Assembly: GCA_003343765.1 (NCBI GenBank)
Contig: QAKO01000087.1
Location: 1-13,367, forward strand
DNA from: Bacillota bacterium
GTDB lineage: Bacteria > Bacillota > Clostridia > Christensenellales > Borkfalkiaceae
Direction of reading: 5' to 3'
DNA length: 13,367 bases
Part shown: piece by piece, positions 1 through 6,098 of the stretch
Position numbering within the stretch: the first letter of the stretch is position 1
Layout of the letters: each line of letters starts with the position of its first letter
Notes under the pieces: model-generated
Databases searched by the model: none
The model's input: the letters and a program-made list of their open reading frames with translations, nothing else
What the model was told of the DNA's origin: nothing
Made by a program: the position numbers and the translations under genes

Positions 1-2426
1 AATACTTTATTCGCCAGAATTTCTTCGCTGAGCGCATCTTCCATGCGACGCTGTATCACCCTGCGCAGCGGACGCGCCCCGTATACCGTATCGTATCCTT
101 CATCCAGCAACAGCTGCTTCGCCGCTTCCGTCACCGAAAGCTCTATTTCCCGTTTTTTCAGGCGTTCGCACAGTGTCGACAAAAACAGATCGCATACCTT
201 GGAAGCATCCTCTCTGGTCAGCTTATGGAAAATGATGATCTCATCCACACGGTTCAAAAATTCGGGTTTGAACTGCGTTTTCAGCTCATCGGTGATCTTT
301 TCTTTCATGCGGTCATATTCCGCCATGTCCGCATCCGATTCGGCACCGCCCGAAAAACCAAGCCGACGCATTTCGTTGACTTTCCCCGCTCCGACATTGC
401 TCGTCATAATGATGATCGTATTTTTGAAACTGACAACGCGGCCCTTACTGTCGCTCAGCCGCCCGTCATCCAGGATCTGCAAAAGAATATTGAATACGTC
501 CGGATGCGCCTTTTCGATCTCATCGAAAAGCACGACCGAATAAGGCTTGCGGCGTATTTTCTCCGTGAGCTGACCGCCTGCATCTTCAAAACCGACATAT
601 CCCGGAGGCGCTCCGATGATCTTGCTCACCGAATGCTTTTCCATGAATTCACTCATGTCCAGGCGAACCATCAGACGCTCGTCCCCGAACATCGCCGCCG
701 CCAACGCTTTGCAAAGCTCCGTTTTACCCACTCCCGTAGGCCCGACAAAAATAAATGAACCGATCGGTCTGTTCGGATCCTTTAATCCCGCCCTTGCACG
801 GCGGATCGCCTTTGCCACCGCCGACACGGCTTCTTCCTGCCCGATCACCCGTTTATGCAATTCATCTTCCAGATGCAAAAGACGTTTGCTCTCTTCTTCC
901 GTCAGACGTACGACAGGAATACCCGTCCAGCTCGCCACGATCTTTGCCACATCTTCCGCCCCGATGCTCGCATGACTTTCCTTGCGCGTCTTTTCCCAGT
1001 CTTCACGGATCTTCGCGATCTCGCCTTCCGTCTGCTTGATCTGTTGCAGAAAATTCTGCGCGGCAAGAAAATCATCCTTGCGGACTGCCTTGTTTTTCTC
1101 TGCCGTCAGACGTTCGATTTCCTGCTCTTTTTCCTTGATGCCTTCCGGCCCGTTATAACTGTCCAGCCGCGCACGGCTCGCCGCTTCATCGATCAGATCG
1201 ATCGCCTTATCCGGCAAAAAACGATCCGTTATATAACGATCGGACAGACTCGCCGCCGCCACGATCGCATCGTCGCTGATTGTGACTTTGTGATGCGCTT
1301 CATATTTATCCCGCAAACCGCGTAAAATTTCGATCGCTTCTTCCACGCTCGGCTGCTCTACGTTCACGGGCGTAAAACGACGTTCCAGCGCAGGATCCTT
1401 TTCAATGTATTTCCGATACTCGTCCAGCGTCGTCGCTCCGATCGTCTGCAATTCACCGCGCGCCAACATGGGCTTGAGTATGTTTGCCGCATCCATACTG
1501 TTGTCCGCACTCGCACCCGCACCCACAATATTATGGATTTCGTCAATAAACAGTATGACGTTACCGCTCTTTTGGATCGCTTCGATGCTCTCTTTCAAAC
1601 GCTCTTCAAAATCGCCGCGGTACTTCGCTCCCGCAAGCATTCCCGGAAGATCCAGAGAAAATACCGTTTTGCCCGACAAAAGATCGGGCACTTCCCCGCG
1701 CACGATCGCCTGCGCAAGCCCTTCCACAACGGCACTCTTTCCGACACCCGGTTCCCCCACAAGTACGGGATTGTTTTTCGTCCGACGCGACAAAACCTGA
1801 ATTATTTTATCGATTTCCTTTTTTCTGCCGATGACCGGGTCGATCTTGCCCTCCCGCGCTTTTTGCGTAAGATCCGTTCCGAAACGGAGATTGAGTCCGC
1901 CGCCCGATTTTCCCTGCCCGACACCTTCATGCGCCTGCTGGCTCGCTCGCTGGATACGGAATTCGTACATATCCAGTTCCGGATCAGGTTTTGGCTCGCC
2001 CATTTCCGCATCCAGAGCGGACAACAATTCATCTATATCAATGCCCAGCATTCTCAGAAGCCGCACTGCCACCGATTCGTCATCCGCCAAAATCGCCAGA
2101 AGCATATATTCGCTTCCCACACTCGCGCCCGTGCCGTCATGATCCACCGCATATTCGCAGGCTTTATCAAACATCCCCTTTGTCCGCGGCGTGAAGCCCG
2201 TCAGCTTGGTACGTTTATCCAGCGTCCGTACAAATACCGAACGATACTTAGGTTCCGTCACCCCTGCCGCTCTCAAAATACGGCACGCGCGGCATTCCGG
2301 CACGTTCAGCATCCCGAACAGCACATGTTCACTCCCTACATACGTGCTTCCGTAATATTTCGCCGCATCCACCGACAATTTCAAAGCCTTTTGAAGATTT
2401 ATCGAAAATTTGTTAAAGTCGTACAT
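1..2426 (-). CDS. clpC: ClpC, AAA+ unfoldase of the ClpCP protease (C-terminus cut by window edge)
   Basis: Hsp100 unfoldase that threads substrates, including arginine-phosphorylated proteins marked by McsB, into the ClpP peptidase in the cytoplasm. I translated it by hand on the minus strand: 808 complete codons are visible from the ATG at 2426. The order is a double Clp N-domain (about 1-145), a linker, AAA1 with Walker A GEPGVGKS (224-231) and Walker B D295-E296, a UVR-type middle domain (about 425-475), and AAA2 with Walker A GPTGVGKT (562-569) and Walker B D635-E636. LGF at 689-691 sits where ClpC proteins carry the ClpP-docking VGF loop. The middle domain separates ClpC from ClpB (longer) and ClpA (none). 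Roughly 20-30 C-terminal residues lie outside the window, judged from family length. GGAG lies 6 nt before the start, and the gene begins 23 nt after mcsB, so it is the last visible gene of that operon. Confidence 0.96.
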   Translation of the reverse strand, partial: MYDFNKFSINLQKALKLSVDAAKYYGSTYVGSEHVLFGMLNVPECRACRILRAAGVTEPKYRSVFVRTLDKRTKLTGFTPRTKGMFDKACEYAVDHDGTGASVGSEYMLLAILADDESVAVRLLRMLGIDIDELLSALDAEMGEPKPDPELDMYEFRIQRASQQAHEGVGQGKSGGGLNLRFGTDLTQKAREGKIDPVIGRKKEIDKIIQVLSRRTKNNPVLVGEPGVGKSAVVEGLAQAIVRGEVPDLLSGKTVFSLDLPGMLAGAKYRGDFEERLKESIEAIQKSGNVILFIDEIHNIVGAGASADNSMDAANILKPMLARGELQTIGATTLDEYRKYIEKDPALERRFTPVNVEQPSVEEAIEILRGLRDKYEAHHKVTISDDAIVAAASLSDRYITDRFLPDKAIDLIDEAASRARLDSYNGPEGIKEKEQEIERLTAEKNKAVRKDDFLAAQNFLQQIKQTEGEIAKIREDWEKTRKESHASIGAEDVAKIVASWTGIPVVRLTEEESKRLLHLEDELHKRVIGQEEAVSAVAKAIRRARAGLKDPNRPIGSFIFVGPTGVGKTELCKALAAAMFGDERLMVRLDMSEFMEKHSVSKIIGAPPGYVGFEDAGGQLTEKIRRKPYSVVLFDEIEKAHPDVFNILLQILDDGRLSDSKGRVVSFKNTIIIMTSNVGAGKVNEMRRLGFSGGAESDADMAEYDRMKEKITDELKTQFKPEFLNRVDEIIIFHKLTREDASKVCDLFLSTLCERLKKREIELSVTEAAKQLLLDEGYDTVYGARPLRRVIQRRMEDALSEEILANKV

Positions 2427-2449
2427 TACCCGCTCCGCTCTCAAATTTA

Positions 2450-3484
2450 TTATTTACATCTGCGCACAGCCGTCAGCGCCGCGCGGCACTTCTCCGCTCT
2501 GCATATGTCACGCTCCGACGCAGTCAGCGGTTTATCAACCAAAAGATTCAGATTGGAAGGCCGCACCGCCGAGATCAGTTCGTCCATTGCCGAAAACCGC
2601 TTCGATTCCAGAAAATCCAACGCGATCCCCAGTTTCACTTCCGACGCAAGCTGAATAAACTCTCCGTACGAAATCTGCTCACAGTTGCACAAAACTCCGT
2701 ATGCACGGCAACATTCATCTTTCATCCCGATAAAATCACTCTTCCGCAAAGCCTTCCGCGCCTGCGCCTCAAGATTTACAATTTCCAGCACGGCACGCTG
2801 TACTTCCGAAAGTATATAATCTTCGTCCACTCCTAAAGTCACTTCGTTGCTGATCTGATACATATACCCTTCCGCCGTACTGCCTTCGCCGTATACACCC
2901 CTTACCGTATGCCCCAGGCGCGATATCTCCCGCGTCAGACGATTCATTTTGTGCATACGCGTCAGGCCCGGTAAAAACAACATCACCGAGGCTCGCAATC
3001 CCGTCCCCAGATTGGTCGGACAGGCGGTCAGATATCCCAGCTGCGAATCGAAAGAAAAGCGCAGTTCTTTCGACAATTCGTCATCCACCGCCGAAATTTT
3101 TCGGTACGCCAATGGCAGGTTCAGCCCGTTAACAATGTATTGTTCCCGTAAATGATCTTCTTCGTTGATCATCAGCGAAAATTTCCCGCGCGGCGCATCC
3201 GCATCGGTTTCTTCTTCGTCGATCAGCGCCGCACCGCAACTCTTGTTCGCCGCAAGTTCCGCACTGATCAGATGATCGTCACACAACGACTGCGCAACCG
3301 TTTCGCTGATCTCATTCATCGTATAAAGCCGGAATCCGCGCACCCGTGCCGCCGCATCGTAAACCCTGCGGATTACCTTCCTGCCCTGCGCTGTATTCTT
3401 AAAAGCCGACGGAAACGGATAATCCCCAAGATTCCGCGCAAGCCGCACCCGCGTCGATACGACCGTACTCTCGATATTATTCAT
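2450..3484 (-). CDS. mcsB: McsB, protein-arginine kinase
   Basis: Phosphagen-kinase-fold enzyme that phosphorylates arginine side chains, the mark recognised by ClpC. The 344-residue product shows the nucleotide-binding STRVRLARN segment (about 10-18), NEEDHLR with catalytic acids (107-113), the CPTNLGTGLRAS loop with the conserved cysteine (C155), GEGSTAEG (199-206), and RDICRA near the C-terminus (325-330). The last matches the RDXXRA phospho-arginine pocket described for McsB. I chose the ATG at 3484 because GGGAGG lies 7-8 nt upstream; an in-frame ATG at 3499 has no ribosome binding site and would itself lie upstream of that SD. With this start the gene overlaps the mcsA stop codon by 8 nt, which suggests translational coupling. 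It is somewhat shorter at the N-terminus than Bacillus McsB (about 363 residues). Confidence 0.95.
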   Translation of the reverse strand: MNNIESTVVSTRVRLARNLGDYPFPSAFKNTAQGRKVIRRVYDAAARVRGFRLYTMNEISETVAQSLCDDHLISAELAANKSCGAALIDEEETDADAPRGKFSLMINEEDHLREQYIVNGLNLPLAYRKISAVDDELSKELRFSFDSQLGYLTACPTNLGTGLRASVMLFLPGLTRMHKMNRLTREISRLGHTVRGVYGEGSTAEGYMYQISNEVTLGVDEDYILSEVQRAVLEIVNLEAQARKALRKSDFIGMKDECCRAYGVLCNCEQISYGEFIQLASEVKLGIALDFLESKRFSAMDELISAVRPSNLNLLVDKPLTASERDICRAEKCRAALTAVRRCK

Positions 3485-3965
3485 TATCGCCTCCCGCATC
3501 GTTGATCATACGGCTGACTTCGCGAATGTCGCGGTTGATGCGTTCCGCATCTTTCATTCTCTTTTCGCGCAATGCCCGTTCCAGATCCGTGCGTAGCCCC
3601 TTCAGCGCATCCAGCAATTCGAACAGCTTGCCGCTCCCGAGCGGCCTTTTCCCTTCATGCTGCGTCCTGCCGTGTATCCTGCGGATCACGGGCATCAGCT
3701 CATCCCGAAACGTATCATAACATGCCGCACACCCGACAAGACCCGTCCGCGTATAATCCGACAAGGTCGTTCCGCATACGGGACACTTCAAGGCAACGTC
3801 TTTCTCGGGCGGCAGAAAATTAACAAAAAAATCCGGCCCGTCCCCCAGATATGCCGCAGCTCCGCCCAACCGTTCGAAACATCCGTCGCACAAGTGCAGT
3901 TCTTCCCCGTCATTTTCGCATACCGTGTGCGTAGCTTCCCTTTTTTTACAGTTGGTACAGAGCAT
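3477..3965 (-). CDS. mcsA: McsA, zinc-binding activator of McsB
   Basis: Small cytoplasmic partner that activates the arginine kinase McsB. The 162-residue product has four CxxC pairs (C3/C6, C26/C29, C61/C64, C79/C82), the expected zinc ligands, and a UVR-like helical segment (about 120-155) of the kind that contacts Clp-ATPase partners. The stretch TGLVGCAACYDTFRDEL and the following helix are typical of the family. Length is close to Bacillus McsA (about 185). The start has a GGGGGTG ribosome binding site. It is the first gene of the visible operon, where ctsR would be expected in the usual ctsR-mcsA-mcsB-clpC order. Expression is predicted from the sigma-A promoter at 4055-4083. Confidence 0.94.
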   Translation of the reverse strand: MLCTNCKKREATHTVCENDGEELHLCDGCFERLGGAAAYLGDGPDFFVNFLPPEKDVALKCPVCGTTLSDYTRTGLVGCAACYDTFRDELMPVIRRIHGRTQHEGKRPLGSGKLFELLDALKGLRTDLERALREKRMKDAERINRDIREVSRMINDAGGDNE

Positions 3966-3998
3966 GTCGCACCCCCGAAAGTAAACCGAATTTCTCCG

Positions 3999-4039
3999 CC
4001 GCAGACTTGTCCGCGGCTCACCTTGCGCCTATACGGCGC
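3999..4039 (-). promoter_or_regulatory. Two hairpins in the mcsA 5' leader
   Basis: Just after the predicted start is an inverted repeat GCGCC-N5-GGCGC (4025-4039). It is followed by a second stem of 7 pairs (one G-U in the minus-strand RNA) with a 4-nt loop (3999-4016). Neither is followed by a U tract, so they are not simple terminators. The first could be an operator or an RNA structure. The role is unknown. Confidence 0.4.
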
Positions 4040-4054
4040 CTTATCTTTTGTCTT

Positions 4055-4083
4055 ATTATACCACGTGACTGCCCCTTTGTAAA
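4055..4083 (-). promoter_or_regulatory. Sigma-A promoter of mcsA-mcsB-clpC
   Basis: Minus-strand -35 TTTACA (4078-4083) and -10 TATAAT (4055-4060) are separated by exactly 17 nt. The predicted transcription start is near 4048, giving a leader of about 83 nt before the mcsA ATG. No CtsR heptad repeat (GGTCAAA) and no CIRCE repeat is seen around it. Confidence 0.85.
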
Positions 4084-4093
4084 CGGTTTTTCC

Positions 4094-4115
4094 AAAAAAT
4101 GACGCTCACTGCGTC
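4094..4115 (-). terminator. Weak terminator after sigK
   Basis: On the minus strand GACGC-AGTGA-GCGTC is followed by ATTTTTT, 57 nt after the sigK stop. The stem is only 5 bp, so read-through into the mcsA operon is plausible. The -35 box of the mcsA promoter lies about 10 nt beyond the T tract. Confidence 0.5.
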
Positions 4116-4171
4116 CTTTTCCCGCACTTTTTCTCTCTTTCCCCGCTTTTTTTTCCACGCAACCGCAAAAT

Positions 4172-4870
4172 TTAAGTGTAATCTCTGCGATCCATGTTTG
4201 CCCGTACTTTCTCGATCGCCCTCTTTTCAATCCTGGAAATATATGAGCGCGAAATTTTTAAAAATACTGCAACTTCCCGCTGCGGCATCGGCGCGCCGCC
4301 TTTTAACCCGTACCGCAGACAAAGCACCGTATATTCGCGTTCTGTCAATGTCTGCCTTAAAAGCCGCATGAATTTTTCCTTCACCAGCTTGTTCTCCACC
4401 GTCTTGAATACGCCGTCTTCCTTTTCAAACAGCAGATCCATCAGCGTAAGTTCGTTCCCTTCTTTATCTACGCCCACGGGATCTGACAAGTACACGTTTC
4501 CCTTATGCTTCTTATTGCTGCGGATCAGCATCAGTATCTCGTTTTCAATGCATCGCGCCGTATATGTAGCCAGCTGCGTACCTTTTCCGTCTTTGTACGT
4601 GTCGATCGCCTTGATCAGCCCGATGCTCCCCACAGAAATCAGATCGTCCGTTTCCGCCGCTCCGCTGTATTTCTTTACGATATGCGCCACGAGCCGCATA
4701 TTGTGCCTTACAAGCATATCTTTCGCCGCTTTATCCCCCTCTCGCGCCAGGCGCAGATATTTCGCTTCGTCTTCCGCGGACAACGGTTTCGGGAATGAAC
4801 TCTTTCCCCCGATCGCTCCCGTGAAAAACAATAATTTCCCCAATATCGCACATAAAAAATCAAACAGCAT
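4172..4870 (-). CDS. sigK: Sporulation sigma factor sigma-K (pro-form)
   Basis: Late mother-cell sigma factor that directs RNA polymerase to coat, cortex and lysis genes during sporulation. The 232-residue product starts with a hydrophobic pro-sequence (about 1-20) before SSFPKPLS, aligning with the Bacillus pro-sigma-K segment removed by the SpoIVFB membrane protease. Region 2 follows (VAHIVKK, DDLISVGSIGLIKAI, ATYTARCIENEILM, about 61-115), then the LSDPVGVDKEGNELTL linker typical of SigK and SigE. Region 4 ends in the helix-turn-helix ISRSYISRIEKRA (206-218). The start at 4870 has AGGAGG 6 nt upstream; the frame is open further upstream to a TTG at 5017, but that stretch is basic and unlike any sigma factor. 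SigE is less likely because its longer pro-sequence and YYIGG motif are absent. The reading frame is whole, with no skin-type insertion. Confidence 0.94.
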   Translation of the reverse strand: MLFDFLCAILGKLLFFTGAIGGKSSFPKPLSAEDEAKYLRLAREGDKAAKDMLVRHNMRLVAHIVKKYSGAAETDDLISVGSIGLIKAIDTYKDGKGTQLATYTARCIENEILMLIRSNKKHKGNVYLSDPVGVDKEGNELTLMDLLFEKEDGVFKTVENKLVKEKFMRLLRQTLTEREYTVLCLRYGLKGGAPMPQREVAVFLKISRSYISRIEKRAIEKVRANMDRRDYT

Positions 4871-4900
4871 GGCTTTCCTCCTTTCTATACGGTCACCATT

Positions 4901-4930
4901 ACTATATGATTTTCGCGGCTTGTACCATGC
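4901..4930 (-). promoter_or_regulatory. Possible sporulation-type promoter of sigK
   Basis: On the minus strand CATATAGTA (-10, 4900-4908) fits the sigma-K pattern CATANNNTA and resembles the sigma-E -10. A weak -35-like GCATGGT (4924-4930) lies 15 nt upstream. The start site would lie just before the AGGAGG of sigK. No sigma-A-like pair was found in this gap. The -35 match is poor, so this is a tentative call. Confidence 0.3.
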
Positions 4931-5172
4931 CCCTCTTGCCGTTTTCAGCCTGTCCCTTTTTTTCTTTGCCGTCGCTCTCCTCCTTTTTACCGCCATTTCC
5001 AGCAGGATCGCGTCCAATATCTGCTTGCTTCAGCTACGCAAAAACCGAAGTCAAAAGTTTCTGCACTCTTGTTCCGACCGAACAACAACTGTTTTGCGGA
5101 TAATATATTCCGACTCCGCCGATCGGGATACAATGCACCTTTACCCGATATTTATAACGATAGTAAAAAATC
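4931..5172. other. Gene-free stretch upstream of sigK
   Basis: Between the dtxR-operon terminator and the candidate sigK promoter I see no ORF with a convincing ribosome binding site or protein character. The only long frame is the basic, in-frame upstream extension of sigK, which begins at a TTG and is judged non-coding. Confidence 0.5.
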
Positions 5173-5210
5173 AAGCGTCCGCCGGAGCAGCATTGCTCCG
5201 GCGGACGCTT
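5165..5210 (-). terminator. Bidirectional terminator after the ABC/marR/dtxR operon
   Basis: A perfect 17-bp stem (5173-5189 with 5194-5210) encloses a GCAT loop. On the minus strand it is followed by GA and six Ts (5165-5170), and it lies 40 nt after the dtxR stop. On the plus strand it is followed by a T5-C-T6 run, so it should also stop antisense transcription. Confidence 0.92.
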
Positions 5211-5250
5211 TTTCTTTTTTCAGTTTCTGTTTTTTCAGATGCGGCCGAAT

Positions 5251-5613
5251 TCATGCCTGCACGTTGAACTTTTTGATCGCTTCGTACGTTTCCCGGCTGA
5301 TCAAATGCTCCATTCTGCAGGCGTCGGCTTCGGCTGTGGCCTTATCGACACCAAGTCTCACCAGAAAAGCTGTCAGCACTTTATGCTTTTCAAATATCTG
5401 TTCCGCATAAGCAACTCCGCTCTCCGTCAGATGAATATGATTGTCTATGATGTTCACATATCCCTTTGCCGTCAGTATGCGCATCGCTTTCGTCACCGCG
5501 GGCTTGGACACATTCAGCTCCCGCGCCACTTCCACAGAATGCACATCCTGCTGCCGCGCGGATAACCTCAATATCGCTTCTAAATAATCTTCTCCCGATT
5601 CGTTATCGATCAT
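5251..5613 (-). CDS. Short DtxR/MntR-family metal-dependent regulator
   Basis: Metal-sensing winged-helix repressor, 120 residues, without the C-terminal SH3-like domain of DtxR. It has an N-terminal helix-turn-helix (about 10-60: VARELNVSKPAVTKAMRIL, then the wing) and a dimerisation/metal domain (about 65-110). By alignment to MntR, likely metal ligands are D9, E12, H77, E102 and H103. Position 99, Glu in MntR, is Cys here (ACRMEH), as in DtxR, so the site looks like a hybrid and the metal (Fe, Mn or another) cannot be named from sequence. I chose the ATG at 5613 because GGAGGAG precedes it by 3 nt; a longer in-frame start at 5673 has no family similarity. It overlaps the marR stop as ATGA, so the two are probably translationally coupled. 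It is the last gene of a four-gene operon. Confidence 0.88.
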   Translation of the reverse strand: MIDNESGEDYLEAILRLSARQQDVHSVEVARELNVSKPAVTKAMRILTAKGYVNIIDNHIHLTESGVAYAEQIFEKHKVLTAFLVRLGVDKATAEADACRMEHLISRETYEAIKKFNVQA

Positions 5614-6080
5614 TCTCTCTCCTCCGCATTCGGCTTGCTTTCGCACTTCTTCGGATCCAGCAAAACATTGCAATCGACCGTCTTCCTTAAAAGGCGCGTC
5701 AGATCCAGTATATCTTCCTCTCCCAACACGTCGACATATAAATCAAAGTATTTCAGCAAAAAGTTATACTTCTCCTGCAATGCGAGCCGCCCGGAATCCG
5801 TCAGCATCACGTCCATTTTTCTGCGATCATCCGACGCGATCTCCATTTCGACATATCCCTTCCCGCGCAATGCACGCAAAATATTCGCCGCCCGCGCCCT
5901 GCTTACCTGCAAATTATCGCTGATCTGCGAAGGAGTCACGCGGTCATAACCGCAGGTATTCAGATACCACAGCGCCGCTGTTTCTCCTTCCACAAATTCC
6001 TGTAAATGACTGATGATGTCCATTTTCGTCATCCGCCATAATTCGCGGATCAGGCCATCCCTCACTTCTCTCTTATCCAT
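5610..6080 (-). CDS. MarR-family transcriptional regulator
   Basis: Winged helix-turn-helix regulator, 156 residues. The core reads TPSQISDNLQVSRARAANILRALRGKGYVE (about 49-78), followed by the wing SDDRRKMDVMLTDSGR (83-98), the standard MarR layout of recognition helix plus DR-containing wing. Flanking helices (1-45 and 100-135) would form the dimer interface. The C-terminal tail has two cysteines (C137, C146), which might be redox- or metal-sensitive, though that is speculation. GGAGGA lies about 10 nt before the ATG. It starts 18 nt after the permease stop and overlaps dtxR by 4 nt. MarR proteins commonly repress nearby efflux genes, so the ABC transporter upstream in the same operon is the obvious target (inference). 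Confidence 0.88.
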   Translation of the reverse strand: MDKREVRDGLIRELWRMTKMDIISHLQEFVEGETAALWYLNTCGYDRVTPSQISDNLQVSRARAANILRALRGKGYVEMEIASDDRRKMDVMLTDSGRLALQEKYNFLLKYFDLYVDVLGEEDILDLTRLLRKTVDCNVLLDPKKCESKPNAEERE

Positions 6081-6098
6081 TTCTGCGAATTCCTCCGC

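Noticed and set aside
1533..2654. Long plus-strand open frame (373 codons) opposite clpC
   Set aside because: It runs antisense to the conserved ClpC coding sequence, has no ribosome binding site and encodes a low-complexity, His/Arg-rich product. It is a shadow of clpC.
3485..3499. Upstream ATG for mcsB at 3499
   Set aside because: No ribosome binding site precedes it, and the GGGAGG used by the ATG at 3484 lies inside this extension.
3966..4171. CtsR or CIRCE heat-shock operator upstream of mcsA
   Set aside because: I looked for GGTCAAA heptads and for the TTAGCACTC/GAGTGCTAA repeat on both strands and found neither.
4871..5017. 49-residue N-terminal extension of SigK from a TTG at 5017
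   Set aside because: The extension is Lys/Arg-rich and unlike sigma factors. The ATG at 4870 has a perfect AGGAGG and begins the expected hydrophobic pro-sequence.
4194..5267. Plus-strand open frame of 357 codons opposite sigK
   Set aside because: It is antisense to sigK, crosses the terminator stem at 5173-5210, and its product is Ser/Phe-rich with no domain I recognise.
5614..5673. 20-residue N-terminal extension of the DtxR-family protein
   Set aside because: It lies inside the marR coding region and has no family similarity; the ATG at 5613 has GGAGGAG and forms an ATGA overlap.
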